64,000 nucleotides of DNA from Mesorhizobium sp. M1B.F.Ca.ET.045.04.1.1 (GTDB lineage: Bacteria > Pseudomonadota > Alphaproteobacteria > Rhizobiales > Rhizobiaceae). The position numbers and the translations under genes were made by a program. Within the stretch, counting starts at the first letter, position 1, and each line of letters opens with the position of its first letter. Shown piece after piece: positions 36,763 to 46,300 of the stretch. Location: assembly GCF_003952465.1 (NCBI RefSeq), contig NZ_CP034448.1, forward strand, positions 1,364,001 to 1,428,000, read 5' to 3'. The notes beneath the pieces are model-generated. The model was given only the letters and a program-made list of their open reading frames with translations. It did not search any database and had not been told where the DNA came from.

Positions 36763-38574
36763 TCAGGCCAGGCCCTTCGCGAGTTCCAACGCCTGCCGTT
36801 CGAAGAGGCGGCGGTAAATGCCACCATCGAGATTGATCAGGGCGGCATGATCGCCGTCCTCCATGATGCGGCCACGGTCGAAGACGAGCAGCCGATCGAG
36901 CGAGCGGACGGTCGACAGCCGGTGTGCGATGACGAGTGTGGTTCGACCCACCATCAACCGATCCACCGCTTGTTGAATGAGCACCTCGGATTCCGAATCG
37001 AGGCTCGATGTGGCCTCGTCCAGAATCAGGATCGGCGCGTTCGCGAGGAAGGCGCGCGCGATCGCCACGCGCTGGCGCTCGCCGCCGGAGAGCTTCAAAC
37101 CCCTTTCGCCGACCAATGTCCCATAGCCCTTCGGCAGGGGCGCGATGAATTCGTGGGCACTTGCCAGCCGTGCCGCTTGCTCGATCTCGGCCTGGCTCGC
37201 GCCAGGCCGGCCATAGGCGATGTTCTCGGCAAGCGACCTGTGAAACAGGATCGGCTCCTGCTGCACGATCGCGATCTGCGAACGAAGGGACTCTTGGGTC
37301 ACCTCGGAGACGTCCTGACCGTCTATCAGGATCCGGCCGCCGCTCAGGTCGTAGAGTCTCTGGATCAGCTTCACGAATGTTGTCTTGCCGGAACCGGAGG
37401 GTCCAACCAACCCAACCCTTTCGCCAGCTTCAATCGACAGCGAACATTCGCTATAGAGCGGCAGGGGATGGTTGGCGTAGCGGAAGTGGACGTTCTCGAA
37501 ATCGATACGGCCGTTCGTGATCCGGATCGGCTTGGCCTCTGGACGATCGGCAACATCCACCTTCTGATTGTGGATGGCCACCAGTTCTTCCATATCATTA
37601 ACCGAGTGCTGCACGTTGCGGACATGCATGCCGGCATCACGCAGATAGCCCTGCAGGACGATGAAGGACGTGAGAACATATGCTATCTCGCCCGGCGTTG
37701 CCTGTCCATGCGACCACAGAAGCAGGGCATATCCGACCACCGCCACCCTGAGCGCAACCAAAGTTACGCCTTGGGTTGAGCCGATGATCGTTCCGCGCAC
37801 CCAGCTCCGGCGCGCGCGGTGCCGCCATTTCGTCATGATATTTGCAAGCCGCTCGTCTTCGCGAACCTCTGCGCCGAAGCCCTTGACCACAGCGTTGCAA
37901 CTGACCGCGTCCGCAAGCGCGCCGCTGAGCCTTGTGTCCCATCGGTTGGCAAGGCTCGCCGCTGGCGCGACATAGCCGAGCGACAGCGAAATCGAAAACG
38001 CAAGGTAGACGAGAGAGCCGCAAGCAAAGATCACGCCCATGACCGGCCAGTGCCAGCCGAGCAGCACCGTCGAGCCGATCAAGATGACAAACGACGGGAG
38101 CAGCGTGACGAGTATCGTGCTGTTGAGGAGGTCGAGCGCCCACATGCCGCGCGTTATCTTGCGCACTGTCGAGCCGGCGAAGCTGTTTGCATGCCAGTCT
38201 GTCGAAAAACGCTGCACATGATGGAACGCTTCGGTCGCGACATCGGAAATCATTTTCAACACCAGGTCGTTCAGGCCAATTAAGGCGACGTGGCGCATGG
38301 CAATGGAACCGAGTGCCAATGCAATCGGTACAGAGAATGCTGCAACAGCTGAATCCGAAGCTGGTGCTGCCGCATTAGCAGCACGAGAAACAGCGTCGAT
38401 GAGTCGGCCAGAATAGAGCGGCATCAACACGTCAGCCAGCGTGGAGGCGAGCATCGCGGTCATGATGATCGCGAGCCGGGCCGGCTGCCTGTTCCAGAGG
38501 CGAACAGTGAAGGCGAAAACGTCGCGACAAGTGGCGCCGCGCCCATGGACGGGGAAACGTCTCATAGTTTCCAA
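36763..38574 (-). CDS. ABC exporter, fused membrane and ATPase domains
   Basis: 603 residues; the second Met three codons in (38565) is an alternative start. The N-terminal half is a six-helix ABC exporter membrane domain. The ATPase domain has GRIDFENVHFRYANHP near 360, Walker A GPSGSGKTT near 394, the signature LSGGERQR near 500, Walker B ILILDEATSSLD and the HRLSTVR switch histidine. Members export lipids, peptides or drugs; the substrate is unknown. A short fragment resembling its linker occurs at 41925-42055. No partner gene is adjacent. Confidence 0.92.
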   Translation of the reverse strand: METMRRFPVHGRGATCRDVFAFTVRLWNRQPARLAIIMTAMLASTLADVLMPLYSGRLIDAVSRAANAAAPASDSAVAAFSVPIALALGSIAMRHVALIGLNDLVLKMISDVATEAFHHVQRFSTDWHANSFAGSTVRKITRGMWALDLLNSTILVTLLPSFVILIGSTVLLGWHWPVMGVIFACGSLVYLAFSISLSLGYVAPAASLANRWDTRLSGALADAVSCNAVVKGFGAEVREDERLANIMTKWRHRARRSWVRGTIIGSTQGVTLVALRVAVVGYALLLWSHGQATPGEIAYVLTSFIVLQGYLRDAGMHVRNVQHSVNDMEELVAIHNQKVDVADRPEAKPIRITNGRIDFENVHFRYANHPLPLYSECSLSIEAGERVGLVGPSGSGKTTFVKLIQRLYDLSGGRILIDGQDVSEVTQESLRSQIAIVQQEPILFHRSLAENIAYGRPGASQAEIEQAARLASAHEFIAPLPKGYGTLVGERGLKLSGGERQRVAIARAFLANAPILILDEATSSLDSESEVLIQQAVDRLMVGRTTLVIAHRLSTVRSLDRLLVFDRGRIMEDGDHAALINLDGGIYRRLFERQALELAKGLA

Positions 38575-38790
38575 GCGGGCGCATCAACACGCTCGGTCCC
38601 AAAGACGATAAAAGACAAAACTGGAATTTCGACCTCCCCCATAACAGCATCAATTTTGGCGGGCAGCTCTTGCCGCCTCACGACGGTGAGTTCAAAAGTC
38701 GTGCCAACTGAGCGGGAACATCCGAAGGACAAATTCAGCAGGTTACCGAGCCTGGAGAAAGTCAGCCGCCATCCAGTCGAATACGATTGC
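38567..38790 (-). pseudogene. Possible fragment of an unknown protein family
   Basis: The minus strand can be read LTFSRLGNLLNLSFGCSRSV, then GTTFELTVVRRQELPAKIDA and on to DAPAWKL before a stop. It resembles the unassigned frame at 10968-11303 around the VGTT motif. It has no clear start and overlaps the ABC exporter start slightly. Confidence 0.3.
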
Positions 38791-38985
38791 TACGGCTGCT
38801 CAACTCGGGAGATTGGAAAAGAAGGTCGATGTATCGATTGAATTTTGAGCTTGTTCTTGCCTCGATCAAATAAGTACAGTTGCAATGCAGCTTTCTCAGG
38901 CCCGGCACTTAGGTGCTGATTTCAAAAGCGCGCCGCGAATACTTTCCTGCCCATATTCCGTCAATCGAATGCTCGACTGTCGGAT

Positions 38986-39090
38986 TGTGCGCTCCCCGAC
39001 ACAGTGCTGTCGGTTCGCCTCCTGGGTACCTCCCCCGTCGATTGACGACCTGAAGGAGAAGCTTCGCTCGCAAGCTGGCACGACTCTTGA
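38986..39090 (+). promoter_or_regulatory. Candidate NifA/sigma-54 promoter upstream of the LuxR-type gene
   Basis: TGT-N10-ACA at 38986-39001 and TGGCACGACTCTTGA at 39076-39090 are 74 bp apart. The -24 half is perfect, but the normally invariant GC of the -12 half is GA, so activity is doubtful. Confidence 0.35.
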
Positions 39091-39202
39091 GGGTACTCCA
39101 GGTGGCGGAAGGAACTCCGGCTCGAGTCCCGTTGACTTCGGATGTTGCGAGGCTGGGTTGGAGCAAACTGTGCACCAATGAGAACGCAATGAAGGAGACA
39201 TC

Positions 39203-39949
39203 ATGGAACTCCGGCGGATTGCGGTGGAGTTAGACCTATTCCTCAAGATGACTGATGATGTCGCTCAATCCGAACAGTTGTTCGAACTGTTGTCTGCGTT
39301 TGCGCTGAATTTCGATTGCCCGTGGATTGCCTATGGGCCGCTCGCATCAGAGAGGGCTTTCAAGCCGAACCGAGAGGGTTCTGTGGTGATGTGGAATTAT
39401 CCCGCTGAATGGCAGGAGCGCTACTCGAGAATGGGCTATGCCAAAATAGACCCCCTCATCAAGAAAGGTCGAAAGGAGGCGGGACCCTTTCGATGGAGCG
39501 AGGTGTATACTGATGAAAACATAACTGAAGATGGACGCCGCGTCTTGGACGAAGCAGCAACATTCGGCTTGAGGTCAGGCGTTACCGTCCCATTACATGG
39601 CCCTGGTGGCAGCTTTAGGTTTGTGAGTTTTGCTCAATCCTCGGACTGCGAATTGCAGAATAGAGCGATCACCTACCTGCAAATGGCCGCGCTGCGGTTT
39701 CATCGGATGGTTACGAAGTTCGACACTACGACTGCGTCGGAACGAGCTCATAACCTGTCTCCGAGAGAAATAGAGTGCATTGATTTGGTGTCACAAGGAA
39801 AATCATCTTGGGAAATAGGAACTATTTTAGGCAGATCACGAAATACGATAGATTTCCATTTAAAAAATGTAATGCGGAAGTTGGATGCGACCAGCAGAAC
39901 GGTAGCTGTTGTAAAAGCTTTGAACCTTGGGATTATCGAACCGCCGTAG
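39203..39949 (+). CDS. LuxR-family quorum-sensing type regulator
   Basis: 248 residues. The N-terminal autoinducer-binding domain (about 1-165) has the conserved WNYPAEWQERYSRMGYAKIDP and GLRSGVTVPLHGPGG segments. The C-terminal LuxR helix-turn-helix is complete: LSPREIECIDLVSQGKSSWE, IGTILGRSRNTIDFHLKNVM. Such TraR-like proteins bind acyl-homoserine lactones and control transfer or symbiosis genes; in M. loti, island transfer is under quorum control. No luxI-type synthase is in the window, so here it is a solo. AAGGAGAC precedes the ATG. Confidence 0.92.
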   Translation: MELRRIAVELDLFLKMTDDVAQSEQLFELLSAFALNFDCPWIAYGPLASERAFKPNREGSVVMWNYPAEWQERYSRMGYAKIDPLIKKGRKEAGPFRWSEVYTDENITEDGRRVLDEAATFGLRSGVTVPLHGPGGSFRFVSFAQSSDCELQNRAITYLQMAALRFHRMVTKFDTTTASERAHNLSPREIECIDLVSQGKSSWEIGTILGRSRNTIDFHLKNVMRKLDATSRTVAVVKALNLGIIEPP

Positions 39950-39951
39950 GT

Positions 39952-40140
39952 GCGCAGCTAGTTCTCCGCCCGTAGTAGCGCGCGTGATAGCCGAGACGCT
40001 CCGGCGTGCGCTCGCTCTTCGAAGCACCCAGCGCCTCGTCCATCTCGGCCTCGAGCACCTCCTGCATCACGGCGCGAATCACCTCGTGCAATCCATCCGG
40101 CTTCGAAAGCAAAATGTCGTTGACGCTGCTATGGCGGATT
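39952..40140 (-). pseudogene. IS256-family (mutator) transposase fragment
   Basis: Minus-strand reading LHEVIRAVMQEVLEAEMDEAL and GASKSERTPERLGYHARYYGR is the N-terminal region of IS256-type transposases. The remainder is missing. Confidence 0.65.
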
Positions 40141-40299
40141 TATCTTCAGGCTTGGTCCTGGTGGCGATGCTGAGTTCGCTTCGCTGAGATTGGGCGGTCA
40201 TGACAGGGTGGTGTTCAATGTCACCGATTCCTGGAAGAAACTACCATCCGTATTAAGCGACTGACGATGAGTGATGTGTGTCCAAAATCTGACAGCTGT

Positions 40300-40460
40300 C
40301 AGAAAACATGTCGGGTTCAATACAGCGGAGCGTCTTAGCTCTGTCGGGCTTTTCGAAGCCTATCTCGCAGTAACTGCGCGCCAGGCGCACTAGCTCGGCC
40401 TTTGCTGGTCGATGTGCGGCAATATAGTGTGAGGGCTGACCCGCATGAGAACACGGAACT
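40300..40460 (+). repeat. Third, degenerate copy of the block A/B promoter region
   Basis: It shares the ACATGTCGGGTTCA segment and the GATGTGCGGCAA segment with copy B in the same order and spacing. The activator site TGT-N10-ACA is intact (40309-40324). The promoter position, 66 bp later, reads TAGCTCGGCCTTTGC (40391-40405), with GG changed to AG. A perfect 14 bp palindrome CTGACAGCTGTCAG lies at 40289-40302. Confidence 0.65.
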
Positions 40461-40504
40461 CGCTCGATGAAGGATGATCGACGGCATCCAGAAAGCTTCT
40501 CTCC

Positions 40505-40575
40505 GGCGGGTTCGAGGGTGCTGCGCGCGCATCTCGGCGACGGGCCAGCGACCAACGGTTGAGGCTACATCTCCG
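40505..40575 (+). pseudogene. Fragment of the acdS 3' end
   Basis: About 70 bp match the end of acdS (the [20 protein letters not shown] region) with substitutions and an in-frame stop. It follows, rather than precedes, the promoter copy, so the local order is rearranged. Confidence 0.65.
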
Positions 40576-40793
40576 GAGCGAGTGATGCCTCGAAAGATGC
40601 AATGCTGTCTCTGGTCCGACGCGCTGGAAGTTTGTGAAGGTCGGCCCGGCAAGTCGGTGAACCGGGCGGCTTAGGCTGCCAAAAAGGGTAGATGTCTGCG
40701 TTGCCTCGGTAGATCAGCAGGCGGTATCAGAAAGCCAAAGGCACACGCACACCATCGTGGCGCTTCGCAGGAAGTAGATGGGAGTAATCACCA

Positions 40794-41636
40794 GTGATTT
40801 TACCGGAACTTCGCTCAGCAAACACAGCCGGCAGGGTTTTGGAGATAACGACGACCACGGGATGCGTCGTAGGATGTTCATATTGTCCCCAGGACAAGTT
40901 CGCGGTCCGGCAAAGAAAAGTGTCTCATGCGAGTCATCTGGATCTTGAAGATTTCAAGCGGTGTCTGGCCCGCGTACCGACTTCCGTCGACATTGGTTTT
41001 GCGGGATACTCCGAACCTTGGCTCAATCCGGACTGTACCGAAATGGTGGAGCACGCCTTCGCCAAAGGCCATGGCATCAGGATTTTTACGACGCTGGTGG
41101 GAATGAACGGGCAGGACCTGCAACGATTGCAAGCCTTGCGCTTGGGCGTATTCGTGGTCCATGTTTTCGATGACGGCACCTACATGAACAGCCGCCTGGT
41201 CGGAGACAAGTATCGCGATCTGGTTCGTCAACTCGTCGACGCGGACATCCCCTTGATCCGATTCGTGGCCTTGGGCGAGCCCCACCCAGATATAGCCGAC
41301 ATTATTCCTACCGAAGCCCTGATAAAAGCGCGGCCGGTGAGCAGTAGGGGTGGAAGCGTCGACCCTAAGATCGTTGCACCACGTCAGCCAGTGGTCGGAG
41401 CCCTAACCTGCGTGGACGCACGACAGTATCGGAATGTTCTTCTTCCAAACGGCGACGTTACCCTGTGCTCTATGGATTTTGAACGGCGTCACGTATTGGG
41501 CAACCTTCTATATGAGGGTTACTCCGCTCTGTTTGAAAAGCCAGTTTTTCGCGAAATCGTCGACCGCATGAATGGAGCAGATGGTTTTCTGCTTTGCAGG
41601 ATGTGTGAATTCGCCGACCCAAACGACCGGACCTGA
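40794..41636 (+). CDS. Radical SAM protein with SPASM-like C-terminus
   Basis: 280 residues from a GTG start with GGGAG upstream. The cluster motif CVVGCSYCPQDK (CxxxCxxC) lies near residue 24, followed by GYSEPWLNPDCTEM near 72. The C-terminal part has additional cysteines: LTCVDARQYRNVLLPNGD, LCSMDF and LLCRMCEFADPND, the pattern of a SPASM/twitch extension that binds an auxiliary Fe-S cluster. Such enzymes modify peptides or small amino-acid substrates by radical chemistry. It precedes a DABA-type aminotransferase and an Fe(II)/2OG oxygenase on the same strand after a 1 kb gap. No precursor peptide was identified. Product unknown. Confidence 0.88.
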   Translation: MILPELRSANTAGRVLEITTTTGCVVGCSYCPQDKFAVRQRKVSHASHLDLEDFKRCLARVPTSVDIGFAGYSEPWLNPDCTEMVEHAFAKGHGIRIFTTLVGMNGQDLQRLQALRLGVFVVHVFDDGTYMNSRLVGDKYRDLVRQLVDADIPLIRFVALGEPHPDIADIIPTEALIKARPVSSRGGSVDPKIVAPRQPVVGALTCVDARQYRNVLLPNGDVTLCSMDFERRHVLGNLLYEGYSALFEKPVFREIVDRMNGADGFLLCRMCEFADPNDRT

Positions 41637-41924
41637 GTGCATGCCGGCCGAGAGGGCGTGCCTGGCAGTGCGGATGGCCCCACGACAGATGCACCTGCCC
41701 GCGACGCCATCGTGTTTTCACGTTACGCCAGTATGTTCCTGTAGGCGCGGCAGTGGGTCTCGAGCATTTCGGAGACGAGCTCATCGAAAGGTCTTCGCCT
41801 TCCAACCGAGCTTGTCGGCCTGCCTAGCTTGAGGTAACGCCGATCACAGGTCAACCATCGGTCGGATGGAAACAGTGTTAGTCGATCCCGATCAGAGCTT
41901 GATTGCTTACTCACGGCTCACCTC

Positions 41925-42055
41925 GTCAACGCCTTCACCCTCCCGGACGATCTCCTTTTCGACTCGCCTGAAGGCAGCAGCCCAGCTGCGGCCGGGGATG
42001 GTTGCCGTCGCGGTAGTGGACGTTCTCGAAACCGATGCGGCCCTTCGCCAGCGCG
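41925..42055 (-). pseudogene. ABC transporter linker fragment
   Basis: Minus-strand reading GRIGFENVHYRDGNHPRP matches GRIDFENVHFRYANHPLP of the exporter at 36763, and the DNA is similar over about 60 bp. Nothing else of the gene is left. Confidence 0.45.
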
Positions 42056-42284
42056 TCTCCCGGTTGCTTCCGCCTGGCCTACGAACGGGCTTTCCGTCAA
42101 GGGGGTCCACGGCGGCCCCGCCCTCTTGATCCGGCGGCTCGGGCCAGTCATCGCGCAAGAGATCGGAATCCGCATTCTTCTCAAAGAGAGCGTGGCTTTC
42201 GCTGTGTCATCGGTCATCAAATAGTTTCTTGAATCAGGTTGGTGTCCGCAGCCCGAGGTTGAACGGCGAATATTGATGACCGCC

Positions 42285-42342
42285 GCGAAGCCGCTCGCTC
42301 GCTACGGCGCTATTGAGGGGGCGCGCTCGCGAGCGGCTTCGC
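42285..42342. repeat. Perfect 14 bp inverted repeat
   Basis: GCGAAGCCGCTCGC at 42285-42298 pairs with GCGAGCGGCTTCGC at 42329-42342 across 30 bp. No T-run follows. Its role is unknown. Confidence 0.6.
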
Positions 42343-42690
42343 TACCGCCGAGCTACACAACCTCTGGCGACGCGACCCTGCTAATCGTCCTTGGACTCAT
42401 TCATTGTCCGGAGGCGCTATGGGTAGCGATGGGTGGGTACGTCAACTACCTGATGCCATAGTATCGGTGCTTTCGCGGAAGCTATAGAAGCCATCTTGTT
42501 GGAGCACATTCTCTGAAGGCATCCGAATGGAGGGCAACGCAACCCAACAATATTCGATGAGGATCCCGGCATCACCAGACCAACGAAAGCTTCGGTATTC
42601 TGCTTCAATGTTAAACGGCGAACATCTGCCGCAAACCACTAGCCATTAAACAGCTCTCTTCTTTGAACGACTATGTGCAGAGGACTTAAT

Positions 42691-43947
42691 ATGAACGGCG
42701 ACGCTTTCACGGCTCATGAATCTAACGTTCGTCGTTATTGCCGGGCGTTCCCCACCGTCTTTACGAAGGCCCTTGGGGCGACGATCTGGGACGAGACGGG
42801 TAAGCCCTTTATCGATTTCCTGGTGGGTTCCGGCGCACTCAATTACGGGCACAACAATCCGGATATTATGGCGCCAGCGATTGAATATCTCGTCGGTGAG
42901 AACATTCTTCTGTCGCTTGATATGCATACGGCGGCAAAGCGTGACTTCATTGAAGGGTTCGTCGATTGGATCCTGAAACCCAGAGGCCTTTCGTACAAGA
43001 TTCAGTTTCCTGGGCCGACCGGCACGAACGCCAACGAAGCGGCGCTCGCGCTGGCGCGAAAATGCACCGGCCGCTCGAGCGTCATGGCCTTTACGAATGC
43101 GTTTCACGGGATGTCGCTCGGCTCTCTGGCGGTGTCGGGTTCGGCCTCAACCAGGGAACAGGGAGGCGTTGCTCGCCACGATGTGATCCGTGTTCCCTAT
43201 GACGGTTATCCGAGCCAAGCATTCGATTCCGTCAGCTACATCGACTGCATTTTGAGTGACCCGGGGAGCGGCATAGAAAAGCCTGCCGCAATCATTCTGG
43301 AGATCATCCAGGCAGAAGGCGGCATGAACGCCGCATCCACGGCTTGGCTCACGGAAATTCAGCGAATTTGCCGCACGCACGGCATTGTTTTTATCGTCGA
43401 CGACATTCAGGCGGGTGCGGGCCGAACTGGCGATTTCTTCTCATTCGAGTCCGCGAAAATCGAACCGGATATTGTGTGTCTTTCTAAGTCGCTAAGCGGT
43501 TCAGGTAGTCCGTTGTCCATCGTTCTGATTCGACCCGACTTGGACATATGGAAGCCCGGAGAGCATAGCGGGACCTTCAGAGGCAACAATTTCGCCTTCG
43601 TGACGGCAGGAGCCATGTGCAAGATGTGGTCGGATAGGAAATTTACTGCAGGTGTCGAGCGGACAGCCCTCAGGCTGCAAACGCACCTCGATCGCTTGGT
43701 TGCGAAATTTCCAAGATACATCGAACAGAAGCGCGGCCGCGGTCTGATGGCCGGCTTGAAATGCCGTTCACCGGCACTTGTCGGCCGCGTGCACGATGTC
43801 GCATTCGAAAATGGCCTTCTTATCGAATCCTCGGGGCCAAATCGCGACGTTATCAAAGTCCTCCCGCCGATAACCATCACCGATGCCGAACTCGATCGTG
43901 GCATCACCATCCTTGACCACGCACTACAGGAGCAGGACAATGCCTAG
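42691..43947 (+). CDS. Class III aminotransferase of the diaminobutyrate (EctB) type
   Basis: 418 residues from the ATG at 42691 (GAGGACTT upstream). GSGALNYGHNNPDI near residue 50, FPGPTGTNANEAALALARK near 108, EIIQAEGGMNAAS near 212, DDIQAGAGRTGDFFSFE near 240 and the PLP-lysine motif LSKSLSGSG near 266 fit diaminobutyrate--2-oxoglutarate aminotransferases. These interconvert aspartate semialdehyde and L-2,4-diaminobutyrate with glutamate. ectA and ectC are absent, so ectoine is not the likely product. It overlaps the downstream oxygenase by 8 bp, so the two are coupled. Confidence 0.9.
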   Translation: MNGDAFTAHESNVRRYCRAFPTVFTKALGATIWDETGKPFIDFLVGSGALNYGHNNPDIMAPAIEYLVGENILLSLDMHTAAKRDFIEGFVDWILKPRGLSYKIQFPGPTGTNANEAALALARKCTGRSSVMAFTNAFHGMSLGSLAVSGSASTREQGGVARHDVIRVPYDGYPSQAFDSVSYIDCILSDPGSGIEKPAAIILEIIQAEGGMNAASTAWLTEIQRICRTHGIVFIVDDIQAGAGRTGDFFSFESAKIEPDIVCLSKSLSGSGSPLSIVLIRPDLDIWKPGEHSGTFRGNNFAFVTAGAMCKMWSDRKFTAGVERTALRLQTHLDRLVAKFPRYIEQKRGRGLMAGLKCRSPALVGRVHDVAFENGLLIESSGPNRDVIKVLPPITITDAELDRGITILDHALQEQDNA

Positions 43948-44779
43948 TCAGATATCTCAAGTGCCAGCCATCTCCCCGGTTTCGATCAGAGAACGGATTG
44001 GCTCGATCAACACTGCGGAGATCATCTCGGTCCTGAAAGGTGAGCTCACCGCTCTGCACATCAAGCAAGCTTTCAGCACCGAAGTAGCCGAGAAGATCAC
44101 CACGAACTTTGTTGGTAGTGCCGGTCTCAAGGAGCGTAACGATGGGGTGCCCGGACAATATGTCGGCGCATCACACTACAGGAAGGATGCAGCCACTTAT
44201 TTTGCAGATGCGGAAGCTGCGCGACCTTACGTCAACGCCCTTTTTGGGAATTTGGTTGACCCAGTCCGAGCCGTATTCGGCGCGTTGAAGCGCGAGCTTC
44301 ACAGCCAGGGTATCGAATTGCGGCTCGCCCGTTCGGAACGCGGCAAGGCCAATGTCTGTCGCGCCCTCAGTTGGACTGGCACAGGCATGTTTTCTTTGGC
44401 CCCCCACGACGATGTCGCTCAAGTCCTATGGGCTGGTAACGATTACGAGCTTTCTGCGGTGGCGCACAATACCGTCGCAGCGCTCAACTTTTATCCCAGT
44501 ATGCCCGAGGAAGGTGGCAATCTTCGCCTCTGGAGCCATAAGCCGAACGTCGCCGACCGAAAGTCGCAGGATGTGGAGACAACAGGATATCCCTATTCGG
44601 CAGCCTATCTTGAAGCCGTTCCTTGCCGCGAGATCCAGCTCAAGGCCGGCGATATCGCCCTGATCGATGGCGGCTTCGTTCACGGGGTTACCGGTCAACC
44701 GGGCAACGGAAAGCGTCGCGTGCTGCTGAATTGCTTTTTCGGATTTGCGCGGCCTGATCTTGTTCTCTGGTGGACCTGA
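43940..44779 (+). CDS. Fe(II)/2-oxoglutarate-dependent oxygenase
   Basis: 279 residues from the ATG at 43940, which overlaps the aminotransferase. A plausible facial triad is APHDD (His, Asp near 154) and FVHGVTG (His near 246), followed by the arginine in KRRVLLNCFFGF that would bind 2-oxoglutarate. The core ALNFYPSMPEEGGNLRLW fits the double-stranded beta-helix fold. Such enzymes hydroxylate or desaturate amino acids and related metabolites. The coupling suggests that it acts on the product of the aminotransferase, perhaps a diaminobutyrate derivative; this is inference. Confidence 0.8.
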   Translation: MPSQISQVPAISPVSIRERIGSINTAEIISVLKGELTALHIKQAFSTEVAEKITTNFVGSAGLKERNDGVPGQYVGASHYRKDAATYFADAEAARPYVNALFGNLVDPVRAVFGALKRELHSQGIELRLARSERGKANVCRALSWTGTGMFSLAPHDDVAQVLWAGNDYELSAVAHNTVAALNFYPSMPEEGGNLRLWSHKPNVADRKSQDVETTGYPYSAAYLEAVPCREIQLKAGDIALIDGGFVHGVTGQPGNGKRRVLLNCFFGFARPDLVLWWT

Positions 44780-44937
44780 GGGGCTGCCGACAGCGGCCCA
44801 CTGTTTTTGCCGACAGTGAAGTCATCAACTGCTTCATAGGATGCCCCTAGTCAAAGGCCCTTCGGACATCCGGCCGGGAAACTCATTCCTTGCAGATGAA
44901 CTCGCAGGTCGTGGGGCCTTTGAGGGTCTTGGGCCTG

Positions 44938-45240
44938 TGACCTTGCCCCTCTGATCTAATCCGGGTTGAAATTCGCTCTGGCCATCCGGGAGGATCAGGG
45001 CAAGGAGCGCAGCCGCTTGTCTGAAGAGCACATCATCAGAGTTTTGAAGGAACATAAGGCCGGGTGTCGGTTGCCGATCTGTGCGCCGCCAAGCACGTGG
45101 TCAGCGACGCCTCGATTTACAACTGAAAGGCCCGCTTCGGTGGATGGATGCTCGAGCTCCGCAGGATGCGCGGCTGAAGCGGCTTCGCCATGTTCGACCA
45201 TGCCTCATTGAAGGATCTTATGGGAAAGGATGTATGGTCT
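44938..45240 (+). mobile_element. IS3-family element, 5' remnant
   Basis: It begins with the same 27 bp left end as the element at 9578 and continues into an OrfA relic (RSRLSEEHIIRVLKEHKAGC, then VSDASIY). Stops and frameshifts disrupt it and OrfB is absent. The next ~200 bp to 45455 hold nothing recognised. Confidence 0.75.
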
Positions 45241-45458
45241 GCCCCGCTGATGCAAGGGTTCGTGACATCGTCGACGACGATTCCAGTCGCATAAATGTAT
45301 CCTCTCGCGAGTGGACTGCTGTTGCAGCCGCGCACGCCGTTCCCAGAAATGGTTCGGGCACGAGCCCGTTTTTTTCACAGGGCTTATGGCATGCTGATCC
45401 ACGGCTCCGGCTGGGTCCATGACTATTCCCGAGCCTTGCAATCAACCGCAAGCGTTAG

Positions 45459-46300
45459 GTGAAAGCAGGGTCCCTGCGTTCTGACGATACGCACCGTCTT
45501 GGCGGCAAAGGCAACAACGGCCTTGTTCGGGTGCATCCGGCTCTGAAGACCATCAAGCCAGCATTCAGCCGATCCCGGTGTTCGATCCAGATGACGGAAG
45601 CACGATCGCGCGCCATGAACGAGAAGTTTGCGAACATAGCGGTTCCCGTTGCTTGATCATACCGAGGAGCTTCGGCTTGCCCCGGTCGAGTGTTCCCGCG
45701 GGTTAAGGCCAGCCATGCGGGCAATTAGCGAGCCTTCTGGAACTGGCGCCCGCTGCCGCCGGCCGCCGGCCGTGGCTCCGAGTGCCAATTCCCGGAATCG
45801 TCATGAGCCGGCGGGCAACATCCTCTCGATCTGCGATCGCAGGGTCTCCCTCTGTCACCTCGCTGATACGCTGCTCCAACCGCCGCAGGTCCGCGGAAAG
45901 GTCCGTCTGCGCATTGCCGGCGAGAGATAATTCGACACGTCGTCGAGCACCTGCGATAGGTCCAGCTTGAACAGACCCGCTCCCTGTCCCAGTGCTATGC
46001 CGTACTCCAAGCAGAATGCTCGCATCTGGTTGATAAGACGCGTTCGCGTGAGGACCATCTGGTCGCGCACGCGATACGAAGCGTTGAGATCAGTTTGCTC
46101 CTCGGGGCAGACCGCATTGTCGGCCGCGTGCGGCTTCGGCGATGGCCTCGGCCTCGATGATGTCGCTTTTGTTCGACTGAACGCGGGCTTCGCAAACTGT
46201 GCCGGGATCAGGCGCACATTTGTGCCACAGCGCCTGTAGCTTCCTGACGATCCATTGTGATCCAGCGCAAGGTTCATTGCCACCACAGCAGGCGCCGCCC
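45459..46300 (-). pseudogene. IS110-family transposase relic
   Basis: Minus-strand fragments in order: NVRLIPAQFAKPAF, then VRDQMVLTRTRLINQMRAFCLEYGIALGQG, and near the end ALTRGNTRPGQ and DRLNAGL. These match the IS110 transposase with many frameshifts. Confidence 0.7.

Larger units (their letters stand above)
41637..42690. other. Gene-poor stretch between the radical SAM and aminotransferase genes
   Basis: Apart from a short ABC-transporter-like fragment (41925-42055) and an inverted repeat (42285-42342) I see no gene. A TGT-N10-ACA match at 42609-42624 has no sigma-54 promoter between it and the next gene. Confidence 0.5.

Noticed and set aside
42609-42624. TGT-N10-ACA upstream of the DABA-type aminotransferase
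   Set aside because: No GG-N10-GC promoter lies between it and the start codon. Such a 6-base match is expected about 16 times in 64 kb by chance.
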